NCBI GenBank assembly: GCA_905233245.1 | Contig: CAJODK010000031.1 | Location: forward strand, 1 to 39,177 | Origin: an uncultured Prevotella sp. | Lineage (GTDB): Bacteria > Bacteroidota > Bacteroidia > Bacteroidales > Bacteroidaceae | Length of the DNA: 39,177 nt | Direction: 5' to 3' | Shown here: positions 1-8,042 of the stretch, piece by piece | Layout of the letters: every line of letters begins with the position of its first letter | Position numbering within the stretch: position 1 is the first letter of the stretch | Program-made: the position numbers and the translations under genes | The notes under the pieces: generated by a model | What the model was told of the DNA's origin: nothing | Database searches by the model: none | What the model saw: the letters and a program-made list of their open reading frames with translations, nothing else

Positions 1-1745
1 TGCAGCACATATATCTCATCGGCATTCTTGATGGTTGACAGCCTGTGGGCTATTGCCACCGTGGTACGACTCTTCATCAGTCTCTCGAGCGCTTCCTGCA
101 CCAGACGCTCTGACTCTGTATCGAGTGCCGATGTTGCCTCGTCAAGTATCAGTATCGGAGGATTCTTGAGTATGGCGCGGGCTATGGAAACACGCTGCCT
201 CTGACCTCCTGAGAGCCTGCCGCCGCGATCGCCTATCATAGTGTCATAGCCATGCTCAGACTCCATGATAAAGTCATGAGCATTGGCTATCTTCGCAGCC
301 TCGATAACCTGATCCATCGTGGCATTAGGCACACCGAAGGTGATATTATTATAGAAGGTGTCATTGAAAAGGATAGCCTCCTGATTGACATTGCCTATAA
401 GAGCACGAAGGTCATGGATACCCACATCACGAACGTCTTTGCCATCAATGAGTATCTCACCTGAGGTTACATCATGATAACGAGGGATAAGGTCAACGAG
501 AGTTGACTTGCCAGAACCAGATTGTCCCACGAGGGCGATGGTCTTACCCTTAGGAATGGTGAGGTTGATATGCTTCAGCACTGGCGTACCCTCTTGATAT
601 TGGAATGACACATCCTTGAGTTCTACCTTATCCGTGAAATCGTCTATTGGCTTAGGTACTGGCAACTCCTTGATAGGATTCTCTGCCTTAAGGATGAAGT
701 CGATACGATCCATCGAAGCAAGACCAAGTGGAATCTGATAGGTGGCCTTCATAAACTCCTTCAGTGGATTGATGACACTATAGAGTATCACCATATAGAA
801 TATAAAGGTAGAGGCATCAACAAGACTTGAGCCACTGAGTATCAGCCAACCTCCGAAGAGTAGCACTACGACGATAATGATAGTACCAAGAAACTCTGAC
901 ATAGGGTGCGCAGAGGACTGACGCATTGACATCGAGATACAACTGTTGCGGAAATCATTGTTGACAGCCTCGAAACGGTCTATCATCTTATCTTCTGCTA
1001 TAAAAGCCTTAATGATACGCAATCCACCAAGAGTCTCATCGAGTTGGGCAAGCATATCACCCCATAGGGTCTGAACACGAGTAGACTGGGCCTTCAACTT
1101 TTTGCTCACTTTACCCATGATGTAACCTGCTATTGGGGCAATGACAATAACGAAAGTCGTGAGTTGCCAAGAGACGAATATCATCGTCGAGAAACATACG
1201 ATAATGGCTATCGGGTGCTTGATGAGCAAGTCAATACTCGAGGTAACGGAATTCTCCACCTGACTCACATCGGCACTCATGCGGGCTACTATGTCACCCC
1301 TGCGCTCTGCAGAGAAGAAGGCGAGAGGCAGTTTGAGTACCTTGCGATATACCTCCATACGTATATCCTTTACCACACCTGTACGAAGAGGGAGCATCAC
1401 AGCAGAGGCCGCAAAATAACAGAATGTCTTGAGACCTGTCATAAAAACTAGTCCAAAGCCCATCAGACACAGCGTATAGAATGCGCCGTCCGAGGCTATC
1501 AATTCCTGAACGTATGCATATCCATTATTGAGGAGCGTCTCCTTGTCAAGATTGCTCCACGTGACTTCCTTATAGTGATATACTTTCTGGTCTATCTGAA
1601 AGAGGATATTCAGTATAGGAATCAGCACAACGAATGAGAAAACATTGAGCCACTGAGAGAGAAAATTCAATACTATCGAGCCTGCAAGATACTTCTTATA
1701 CGGGCTGAGATAGCGTCGCATTATTTCGAGAAACTGTTTAAACAT
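1..1745 (-). CDS. MsbA-type ABC exporter, ATPase fused to membrane domain (3' end cut by window)
   Basis: This is a half-transporter with an N-terminal six-helix membrane domain and a C-terminal ATPase. The ATPase has Walker A GQSGSGKST (about 490-520), signature RLSGGQRQRVSIARA (about 180-225), Walker B ILILDEATSALD (about 120-165) and the H-loop IAHRLSTI (about 30-60). Reading continues off the window edge after the H-loop, so only about the last 25-30 residues should be missing. The start is the ATG at 1743-1745, 5 nt after a -7 box. The family exports lipids, drugs or peptides. It lies directly downstream of lpxB, which favours lipid A-core flipping (MsbA role), but sequence alone cannot fix the substrate. 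Confidence 0.9.
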   Translation of the reverse strand, partial: MFKQFLEIMRRYLSPYKKYLAGSIVLNFLSQWLNVFSFVVLIPILNILFQIDQKVYHYKEVTWSNLDKETLLNNGYAYVQELIASDGAFYTLCLMGFGLVFMTGLKTFCYFAASAVMLPLRTGVVKDIRMEVYRKVLKLPLAFFSAERRGDIVARMSADVSQVENSVTSSIDLLIKHPIAIIVCFSTMIFVSWQLTTFVIVIAPIAGYIMGKVSKKLKAQSTRVQTLWGDMLAQLDETLGGLRIIKAFIAEDKMIDRFEAVNNDFRNSCISMSMRQSSAHPMSEFLGTIIIVVVLLFGGWLILSGSSLVDASTFIFYMVILYSVINPLKEFMKATYQIPLGLASMDRIDFILKAENPIKELPVPKPIDDFTDKVELKDVSFQYQEGTPVLKHINLTIPKGKTIALVGQSGSGKSTLVDLIPRYHDVTSGEILIDGKDVRDVGIHDLRALIGNVNQEAILFNDTFYNNITFGVPNATMDQVIEAAKIANAHDFIMESEHGYDTMIGDRGGRLSGGQRQRVSIARAILKNPPILILDEATSALDTESERLVQEALERLMKSRTTVAIAHRLSTIKNADEIYVL

Positions 1746-1750
1746 GCTTG

Positions 1751-1758
1751 CAAAGTTA
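1751..1758 (-). promoter_or_regulatory. Bacteroidetes -7 box (TAACTTTG) for the ABC exporter
   Basis: TAACTTTG on the minus strand matches TAnnTTTG exactly. It ends only 5 nt before the ATG, so the mRNA should be almost leaderless. No TTTG -33 box is seen; the place is occupied by an A/T heptad tract. Confidence 0.6.
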
Positions 1759-1764
1759 CAAATA

Positions 1765-1792
1765 AAAATTAAGAATTAAAAATTAAGAATTA
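1765..1792. repeat. Heptad tandem repeat (AAAATTA/AGAATTA), four units
   Basis: Four 7-nt units alternate AAAATTA and AGAATTA between lpxB and the exporter promoter. The last unit supplies the lpxB stop codon (TAA read at 1792-1790). It occupies the -33 region of the exporter promoter. Confidence 0.8.
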
Positions 1793-2953
1793 AGATTTTT
1801 CACTCTTTAAGTTTTTTACCATAATCCTTGCTGTATTTTCTGGTGCGCTACCACCTTCATCAAGCCTTCTGCGCACCTCTTCGTAGTCGCGTAACATAGT
1901 CTCTCGCTTATCTCCGCCAGGAAGTATTTTTTCCAATTCCTCACGGACAGCCTCCACGGAGAATCGATCGGCAAAGAGTTCCTTGACGACTTCCTTGCCC
2001 GCAATAAGATTGACCAGCGAGATATATTTGCACTTGACAAATTTATTGAATGCCCAACGAGTGATACGTGGAAACGATGTCTTATAGCACACCACCTGAG
2101 GAACGTAAAAACATGCTGTCTCAAGTGTCGCCGTGCCAGATGTGACCAGTGCTGCAGTGGCTTGACTGAGAAGTGAATAGGTTTGACCAAATAAAAGACT
2201 CACCCCTAACCCCTCTCTGCGAGAGAGGGGAACGATTTGCTCATAGTATGCAGGATCAACGCTCGGAGCTCCTGCTATCACGATTTTATAGTCCTTGGCA
2301 AAGGGTTTGGCAGCCTCGAGCATTGCTGGAAGATTATCCCTAATTTCCTGACGGCGCGAGCCTGGCAACAATGCTATCACTGGAGTTCCCTCACTAACTG
2401 GGGATGGCTGGGGAGAGGCTTTCACTTCATCCCACGTAGGATTGCCCACATAGTGGATAGGGTAATTATGTTTCTGCTCGAAGAACTCTTTTTCAAAGGG
2501 CAGAATAGAGAACATCTCATCAATATCACGCTTGAAATTCTCTATGCGATACTCCTTCCATGCCCAAATCTTTGGCGCAATATAATAATAAAGGCGAGGT
2601 GTCTTCCCACCATTCTCCATTCTCCTCTCTTTCAAGAACTTGGCTATCTTGAGATTGAAGCCCGCGTAATCCACGAATATCACACAATCTGGTTTCCACA
2701 CCGTAATGTCCTCCTTGCACTTCTTCATACCTCGGAGGATAGTGGGCAGGTGGAGTAGCACAGGGATAAAACCCATATATGCAAGTTCGCGATAGTGCAT
2801 CACCATCTTTCCCCTCCCCTCGGTGGCCTTAAGCATATTGTCACCACCAAAAAAACGGAACTGGGCTTCCGAATCCTCCTTTATTATATGTTCGATGAGA
2901 TGCGAGGCATGGAGATCACCGCTCGCCTCACCTGCTATCAGGTAATATTTCAT
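1790..2953 (-). CDS. lpxB: Lipid-A-disaccharide synthase LpxB
   Basis: LpxB (GT19) condenses UDP-2,3-diacylglucosamine with lipid X to make the lipid A disaccharide at the inner membrane. Recognisable parts are the N-terminal [15 protein letters not shown], the GGD segment near residue 37, [13 protein letters not shown] at about 122-134 and [11 protein letters not shown] at about 194-204. Its ATG overlaps the surE stop by 4 nt (ATGA), so the two are translationally coupled. The protein carries three segments that look foreign to the family: about residues 108-116 (heptad-encoded), 180-190 (PQPSPVSEG) and 241-253 ([13 protein letters not shown]). All are in frame, so the enzyme is probably still active. 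Confidence 0.95.
   Translation of the reverse strand: MKYYLIAGEASGDLHASHLIEHIIKEDSEAQFRFFGGDNMLKATEGRGKMVMHYRELAYMGFIPVLLHLPTILRGMKKCKEDITVWKPDCVIFVDYAGFNLKIAKFLKERRMENGGKTPRLYYYIAPKIWAWKEYRIENFKRDIDEMFSILPFEKEFFEQKHNYPIHYVGNPTWDEVKASPQPSPVSEGTPVIALLPGSRRQEIRDNLPAMLEAAKPFAKDYKIVIAGAPSVDPAYYEQIVPLSRREGLGVSLLFGQTYSLLSQATAALVTSGTATLETACFYVPQVVCYKTSFPRITRWAFNKFVKCKYISLVNLIAGKEVVKELFADRFSVEAVREELEKILPGGDKRETMLRDYEEVRRRLDEGGSAPENTARIMVKNLKSEKS
2210..2230. repeat. GC-rich palindrome inserted in frame in lpxB
   Basis: Perfect 9-bp stem CCCCTCTCT (2210-2218) and AGAGAGGGG (2222-2230) with loop GCG. Together with the flanking CACCCCTAA it encodes residues [11 protein letters not shown], which do not fit the LpxB family. 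It belongs to the same palindrome family as copies at 20984-21002 and 21722-22128. Confidence 0.75.
2386..2420. repeat. Degenerate palindromic repeat, second in-frame insert in lpxB
   Basis: The minus strand reads GCCTCTCCCCAGCCATCCCC followed by a short spacer and GAGGGA. It resembles the CCTCTCCCCAACCCTCCC start of the copy at 20973-20990. It encodes [11 protein letters not shown] in a loop before the conserved ALLPGSRR motif. Confidence 0.6.
2610..2630. repeat. Heptad repeat (CCATTCT) inside lpxB
   Basis: Units CCATTCT, CCATTCT and CCTCTCT run in register across lpxB codons 108-115. They encode RRMENGG just before the conserved [11 protein letters not shown] block, where LpxB proteins normally have a short variable loop. 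Confidence 0.6.
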
Positions 2954-3711
2954 TTAGATTTTAGGTAGTTATAGTCCGTAGCATCAGCAGTGAGAGGGGT
3001 CACTGAGGCATAGCCATGAGAAATAGCCCAAGCATCAGTGTCCTCAGCATCGGGCTCATCATTCTGATAGTAACCCGTCATCCAGTAATAGGGCTTTCCA
3101 TTACCAGGATGCTTGCGCTCTTCAACCTCATTACGCCAATGGCCATATGCCATACGACAATAGCGTACCTCACCATTCCATTCCTTTGGCACATTTACGT
3201 TGAGACAGGTATAGAGAGGCAGCCCCTTCTGCAGGATATCCTCCACCATGTCAAGCACAAGTGGATTCATTGCCGAGAAGTCGGCATCATCGTCATAGTC
3301 GCAGAGAGAAAATGCAATAGAAGGTATCCTCTTCATCGAGCCCTCAATGGCAACTCCCACAGTCCCGCTATAGTGCAAATTGGTACTGGCATTGTCACCA
3401 TGATTTATGCCACTAATCACAAGGTCTGGCTTGCGTGGACATACCTTAGCGTATGCCATCTTGAGACAGTCAACAGGTGTGCCACTACAACTCCACACAT
3501 CGATGGAAGTTTCATTTTTACCTTCTATATGTTTGCGATGCTTCAGGGATAGCGTAATGGTACTGAAGGCTCGCGAGAAACCAGAGCGAGCACTTTCTGG
3601 CGCACACACAATAATGTCGGCCATGCCATTGAGAATACTTACCAGATGGTTAATGCCCTTGGCATGGTAACCATCATCATTGGAGATTAGTATTAGTTTT
3701 TTTTCGTTCAT
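2950..3711 (-). CDS. surE: 5'/3'-nucleotidase SurE
   Basis: SurE is a metal-dependent survival-protein nucleotidase that dephosphorylates nucleoside monophosphates. The N-terminal [13 protein letters not shown] holds the paired Asp metal ligands. [34 protein letters not shown] and [11 protein letters not shown] are further family motifs in the expected order. A TTG at 3720 extends the frame, but it lies inside the -7 box, so the ATG at 3711 is chosen (253 residues). The 3' end overlaps lpxB by 4 nt, giving a surE-lpxB operon. Confidence 0.95.
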   Translation of the reverse strand: MNEKKLILISNDDGYHAKGINHLVSILNGMADIIVCAPESARSGFSRAFSTITLSLKHRKHIEGKNETSIDVWSCSGTPVDCLKMAYAKVCPRKPDLVISGINHGDNASTNLHYSGTVGVAIEGSMKRIPSIAFSLCDYDDDADFSAMNPLVLDMVEDILQKGLPLYTCLNVNVPKEWNGEVRYCRMAYGHWRNEVEERKHPGNGKPYYWMTGYYQNDEPDAEDTDAWAISHGYASVTPLTADATDYNYLKSK

Positions 3712-3717
3712 ATGGTG

Positions 3718-3749
3718 CAAAGGTAAGATTTTTTTTGTAATTTTGCAAA
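3718..3749 (-). promoter_or_regulatory. surE-lpxB promoter (TTTG-N20-TACCTTTG)
   Basis: On the minus strand TTTG (3746-3749) and TACCTTTG (3718-3725) are separated by 20 nt, a full match to the Bacteroidetes sigma-ABfr pattern. The -33 box lies just outside the fur -7 box, so the two divergent promoters interleave. Confidence 0.75.
3738..3745 (+). promoter_or_regulatory. -7 box (TAATTTTG) for the Fur-family gene
   Basis: TAATTTTG lies 9 nt before the ATG at 3755. No TTTG is seen at the expected -33 position. As no other -7 box is seen before the following plus-strand genes, it may also drive the glycan operon. Confidence 0.6.
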
Positions 3750-3754
3750 CTGAA

Positions 3755-4159
3755 ATGCAAGAAACTTTAGAATACCTAGAACATCATGGCATAAAGCCGA
3801 CAGCTGTGAGAATGTTAGTGTGGGAGAAAGCGAGCCTGCAAACGGAGACTTTTTCCCTGCACGACATGGAGACATGGATGCCTCACATGGACAAAAGTAG
3901 CATATTCAGAGCACTACGCCTCTTTGTGGAGCATGACCTGCTACATATCATCGATGATGGCACAGGGCAGCAGAAGTACTGCGTATGCCGTTGCGAGGCA
4001 AATCATCATATCAATCACATACACTTCACTTGCACGAAATGTGGCAAGACCTACTGTCTAGAGGACTACGAAATACCTATAGTAGAAATTCCAGATGGAT
4101 TCCAAATGCAGGAAGTGGAATACATCGTAAAGGGCATTTGCAGTGCGTGCGCGCAATAA
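3755..4159 (+). CDS. Fur-family metalloregulator
   Basis: This 134-residue protein has a winged-helix N-terminus (about 5-75, with LEHHGIKPTAVRM and MDKSSIFRALRLFVEHDLL). A zinc-binding dimerisation half follows: a His-rich HHINHIHFTCTKCGKTYCLED segment, shown here only by name of its CxxC pair, and a C-terminal CSAC. An upstream in-frame ATG at 3680 would run through the promoter, so the start is 3755. Fur relatives repress in response to Fe, Zn or peroxide; the class cannot be chosen here. It stands 28 nt before the glycan operon, so it may be its first gene. Confidence 0.88.
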   Translation: MQETLEYLEHHGIKPTAVRMLVWEKASLQTETFSLHDMETWMPHMDKSSIFRALRLFVEHDLLHIIDDGTGQQKYCVCRCEANHHINHIHFTCTKCGKTYCLEDYEIPIVEIPDGFQMQEVEYIVKGICSACAQ

Positions 4160-4187
4160 AACAATGTGTACCTACGTTATAATATAA

Positions 4188-5057
4188 ATGATAACCGCAT
4201 CAGTAGTAACATACAACCACCATCTTCTTGACTTCGAGCCCGTGCTGAGAAGTCTTTTCGCCTCACCTGTCAATATTGTATATGTCATCGACCATTCTGA
4301 TGACATGATGGATTTGAAACAAGAATTGCAGGAGTTTGCACAGAGGGTGTTGGGGGGTGAACCTGAACTGAAGCGAAAAGCAGAAGAGGGCTTCCAACTC
4401 ATCTATATTCCCCATGAGAACAATGGCTATGGAGGAGGTCACAACGTAGCTCTGAAGGAGGCGCAGAATGTCAACAGTACATATCACCTTGTCGTAAACC
4501 CTGATGTATGGTTTGGACCTGAGGTTATCCCATCACTAATAGAGTATATGGATGCCCACCAAGAAGTGGGACAGATGATGCCTAAGGTGATGTATCCTAA
4601 TGGACAGATACAACGCTTGGCAAAGATGCTTCCCACGCCACTGGACATAATAGGACGTTTCTGCCTGCCAAATTTCATCATCAAACGTCGCAATGCGAAG
4701 TACGAACTCTGTCAGTCGGGGTTCACCAAGACGATGAATGTGCCATATCTCTCTGGATGTTTTATGTTTCTACGCATGTCGGCATTAGAGGAGGTGGGAC
4801 TCTTCGACGAGAATTTCTTCATGTATGCCGAAGACATTGACATGACTCGTAGGATGCACAAGAAATACGAGACGCTGTATTATCCTGTTACGACCATCTA
4901 CCACACTTTTACACGAGGTTCGAGAAAGAGCCTGAGACTATGGCGCATACATGTGGTAAACATCATAATGTACTTTAATAAATGGGGATGGTGGAACGAT
5001 CCCGAACGCAAGGAGATTAACGAAAAAGTAAAAGAACAGATAGGAGGAGCGGTGTGA
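4188..5057 (+). CDS. GT2 glycosyltransferase, rhamnosyltransferase-like
   Basis: A 289-residue GT-A fold enzyme that transfers a sugar from a nucleotide donor on the cytoplasmic face. Visible motifs are the N-terminal ITASVVTYN, the donor-binding ENNGYGGGHNVAL (about 77-89), a DxD-like NPDV (104-107) and the acceptor motif DENFFMYAEDIDM (about 207-219). The last is typical of WbbL-type rhamnosyltransferases. Length is normal. Its stop overlaps a possible GTG start of the next gene, placing it at the head of the plus-strand glycan operon. The actual sugar is not known. Confidence 0.88.
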   Translation: MITASVVTYNHHLLDFEPVLRSLFASPVNIVYVIDHSDDMMDLKQELQEFAQRVLGGEPELKRKAEEGFQLIYIPHENNGYGGGHNVALKEAQNVNSTYHLVVNPDVWFGPEVIPSLIEYMDAHQEVGQMMPKVMYPNGQIQRLAKMLPTPLDIIGRFCLPNFIIKRRNAKYELCQSGFTKTMNVPYLSGCFMFLRMSALEEVGLFDENFFMYAEDIDMTRRMHKKYETLYYPVTTIYHTFTRGSRKSLRLWRIHVVNIIMYFNKWGWWNDPERKEINEKVKEQIGGAV

Positions 5058-5059
5058 AG

Positions 5060-7072
5060 ATGATATGTCTTAGATATATATTGTTAGCAATCATAATTGT
5101 CAATTGTCAATTGTCAATTGTCAATTGCTATGCCGATGCTGTGGGTACTTGGAAGCTTTACCCATCCTACTCCACTATCAGCAAGGCAGAGCCTACTGGT
5201 AGCAAAGTATATGCACTGGCTGATGGCAATCTTTACTCCTACAATATCAAGACGACGGAGATACGAGAATATAACGCCACTACCAACCCTGCGCTCAATG
5301 GGCGCAACATCACCCACATGGTATGGGTGAAGGGGGCTAACAAACTCCTCATTGTCTATTCCGACTATCTCATCGACCTGCTATCCAGCAAGGAAGAGGT
5401 AGCCTCTATCGTGGGACTAAGAGATGCATCTTCACTCAAAGACAAGACCATCAATGAGATACGCATCAACGGCAAGTATGCCTATCTCATCACCGGTCTT
5501 GGAATTGTGAAGGTAGATGCAAAGGACAATTATATCGAAGGCACTTATCAGAGTGCAGAGGATGTGCCTGATATGCCATCCTCATCTACTGCAATTCCAA
5601 CAAGAGATGGTCCTTATGGCACCGTATATTACGACCAGACCAACAAATGCTGGTGGGGCAACGATGCCGATGGTAAACTAACTAAATACATAGAGCAGGA
5701 CGGTTCCCTTGTCGCAGTCTCAACGGGTGTTAGACCAGATGGTGCAGTAAGTAGTTACGCATGGAGAATCTATAAGCACGATGGCAAGATTTTCGTGACA
5801 GGAGGAGCCTTTGCTGCTGGTATGCCTTCTACATACACTCGCAGACCTGGAAGTGTGCAGTATTACGATGGTTCTTCATGGACAAAACTTGAAGACCCTG
5901 GAACTATGACAGGCTATGACTATATAGCTGCCAACTGCATAGCTTTTGATCCTAAGGACAAAAATCATTTCTGGGTAGGAGCGGGTTCCGGATTGTATGA
6001 ATATCGCAATTACAAACCTGTAAATGCATACAACAGCAAGAACAGTGCACTCTCCGCTGTGTATAACACTGACGAAACACGCTCTAATGTCACCTCCATG
6101 CTATACGACAGCAATGGCTATCTATGGGCGATGAACGGTTGGTGCGACAATTTCATAGTGCGTTTCAATAGCAACAACGAGTCAGTAAATTTTCCTCATA
6201 GCGAATACAATTTCGACAACCGTTCTACCATTGACATACAGGGGACCTTCATTAGTCCATCGAACGGATGGATGTTTATGGTTAATTCCAACTGGAATAC
6301 AAATCTCTTATACTATTATAACTACAAGAACGACCAACTTAACAGCGTCAGGTCTTTTATCAATGAAGATGGAGCAAATATTGATTTTGGTTACTTGTAT
6401 GGTTTAACCGAAGATGATGAAGGCAATCTATGGATAACCTCTTCCAAGGGTCCTTTTTATTGGGCTAAAGAGGATATGGCTAAGGGAAATGCAACTTTCA
6501 TACAACACAAAATAAACCGTAACGACGGTTCTGGTTTGGCAGATTATCTCCTCGCTGGAGTATCCACAAGATGTATGAAACTTGATGCCGCCGGCAGAAA
6601 ATGGTTTGCAACTGAAGATGGTGTGTATCTTATTAGTAGTGACAACAACACACAATTGCTACATCTCACTACAAGCAACAGTCTGCTACCTTCAAACAGC
6701 GTTTACGACATTCTTATAGAAGAAACAGGTCTTGTATGGTTCGCTACTGCAGAGGGAATTTGCTCTTATCAGTCAGATGTGACAGAAACCTACGGCGACC
6801 TCAACAGTGACAACGTCTATGCCTACCCTAATCCCGTGGAGCCTGGCTATACTGGACCTATCACTATAATGGGATTGCAGGTTGGATGCTATATCACGAT
6901 AACCAACACATCTGGCTACGTAGTAAACAAAGGCACCTGTTTGGGTGGCTCATATACGTGGAATGGCTGTGACCGCAGCGGACGCCGCGTGGCTTCAGGG
7001 GTTTACAACGTGCTTGTGGCTACCGGCGAGGGTGAGAGCGGTTGTGTTACGAAGATTGCTGTCATAAGATAG
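5060..7072 (+). CDS. PorZ-like beta-propeller protein, type IX secretion attachment complex
   Basis: An exported protein of about 670 residues with a hydrophobic signal segment (about residues 3-25), then repeated propeller blades (GTWKLYPSYSTISKAE, GKYAYLITGLGIVKVD, GNLWITSSKGPFYW, GRKWFATEDGVYLI, GLVWFATAEGI). The end is a T9SS-type domain (YAYPNPVEPGYTG to SGRRVASGVYNVLV). This order matches PorZ, a part of the PorU/V/Q/Z attachment complex that binds anionic LPS; other two-component-regulator propellers are the alternative. A GTG at 5054 is closer to AGGAGG (5042-5047), and ATG 5060 is also good. Four TCAATTG heptads run through the signal-peptide codons. Confidence 0.7.
   Translation: MICLRYILLAIIIVNCQLSIVNCYADAVGTWKLYPSYSTISKAEPTGSKVYALADGNLYSYNIKTTEIREYNATTNPALNGRNITHMVWVKGANKLLIVYSDYLIDLLSSKEEVASIVGLRDASSLKDKTINEIRINGKYAYLITGLGIVKVDAKDNYIEGTYQSAEDVPDMPSSSTAIPTRDGPYGTVYYDQTNKCWWGNDADGKLTKYIEQDGSLVAVSTGVRPDGAVSSYAWRIYKHDGKIFVTGGAFAAGMPSTYTRRPGSVQYYDGSSWTKLEDPGTMTGYDYIAANCIAFDPKDKNHFWVGAGSGLYEYRNYKPVNAYNSKNSALSAVYNTDETRSNVTSMLYDSNGYLWAMNGWCDNFIVRFNSNNESVNFPHSEYNFDNRSTIDIQGTFISPSNGWMFMVNSNWNTNLLYYYNYKNDQLNSVRSFINEDGANIDFGYLYGLTEDDEGNLWITSSKGPFYWAKEDMAKGNATFIQHKINRNDGSGLADYLLAGVSTRCMKLDAAGRKWFATEDGVYLISSDNNTQLLHLTTSNSLLPSNSVYDILIEETGLVWFATAEGICSYQSDVTETYGDLNSDNVYAYPNPVEPGYTGPITIMGLQVGCYITITNTSGYVVNKGTCLGGSYTWNGCDRSGRRVASGVYNVLVATGEGESGCVTKIAVIR
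5100..5127. repeat. (TCAATTG)x4 tract in the signal-peptide codons of the PorZ-like gene
   Basis: Four exact 7-nt units plus a partial unit before them (AATTG, 5095-5099). They encode the I-V-N-C-Q-L-S run of the signal peptide. Because 7 is not a multiple of 3, gain or loss of one unit would shift the frame. Confidence 0.9.
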
Positions 7073-7073
7073 A

Positions 7074-8042
7074 ATGCAGAGGATAGAGTATATTGACATA
7101 GCTAAGGGAATATGTATAATATTGGTTGTGGCATACCATTGCAGCATACATGCAGGCCAATGTCTTGACACGGCACTGAGTAATGTGCGTATGCCTCTAT
7201 ATTTCTTCTTGTCAGGTTTCTTTTTCAAGACGTACGGCAGCTGGTTCAATTTGCTTCGCAAGAAGACCAACAAACTGCTTGTTCCTTTCCTGTTCTTTTA
7301 CGTCACCACATCGGTCATTTTTCCTGCTGTTTTCCACGATGCTTTCGGGGTGCAGATAAACACCGTCTGTGGTTGGGCTTCCACCTATGCCTTTATATGG
7401 CCGGAGGAGTTTCCCAATCTCCCGATATGGTTTCTGTGGAGTCTTTTTCTTGCAAACATGTTATTCTGTCTCATTGCAGACATCAGCCGAAACAAGTATT
7501 GGCTGACGGCTCTTATTACCTTTGTTATTGGCAGTGCAGGGTATGCCATGAAGTTTTATGAAACAGACCTGCCGGCATTCATTGACACAACATGTTACTA
7601 CATACCATTCTTTTGCATAGGGTTTGGTGCCAACAAATCAGAAATATTAAGCCGTGACTTTGGAAAGGCTCAATATTGGTGTTTGTCGGTGTCATTATTG
7701 ATTATCTGTATTTTGTTCGCAAATATCAAGTCGGGTATCCTGCCACTTAACGTTCTTCTTTTCTACACGTCATGCACATCAGGAATAGCCTTCGTATTGA
7801 TGTTGTCAAAACAGTGGGGACGAGTGCCGTTGATAACGTATTACGGTCGTTATTCCATTATGATACTTGTCACTCACGTCTTGGTGATACGAGCCTGCCG
7901 CAGGTTCCTTGAACCAGCCATAGCTGATGCTGATATATGCAGCGTCGCCACACTGTTGTGCGTGATGCTCATATCCCTTATGCTTATACCGATAATGCGC
8001 CGTTACATACCATGGTTTGTTGCACAAAAGGATTTAATATGA
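7074..8042 (+). CDS. Membrane acyltransferase, acyltransferase-3 family
   Basis: A 322-residue multi-pass membrane protein that probably O-acetylates a glycan. The N-terminal YIDIAKGICIILVVAYH (residues 6-22, with the conserved His) and MPLYFFLSGFFF (40-51) are hallmarks of the OatA/WecH/NodX group. About ten hydrophobic helices follow, with YYGRYSIMILVTHVLVI near the end. It starts 1 nt after the PorZ-like gene and overlaps the next gene by 4 nt (ATGA). Codons are more AT-rich than in the housekeeping genes to the right, as in the next few genes. Confidence 0.88.
   Translation: MQRIEYIDIAKGICIILVVAYHCSIHAGQCLDTALSNVRMPLYFFLSGFFFKTYGSWFNLLRKKTNKLLVPFLFFYVTTSVIFPAVFHDAFGVQINTVCGWASTYAFIWPEEFPNLPIWFLWSLFLANMLFCLIADISRNKYWLTALITFVIGSAGYAMKFYETDLPAFIDTTCYYIPFFCIGFGANKSEILSRDFGKAQYWCLSVSLLIICILFANIKSGILPLNVLLFYTSCTSGIAFVLMLSKQWGRVPLITYYGRYSIMILVTHVLVIRACRRFLEPAIADADICSVATLLCVMLISLMLIPIMRRYIPWFVAQKDLI

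Noticed and set aside
252..1451. Plus-strand ORFs within the first 1.5 kb
   Set aside because: They lie antisense to a well-supported ABC exporter with all its motifs.
2210..2230. Palindrome as a terminator
   Set aside because: It lies inside the lpxB reading frame and has no T-run.
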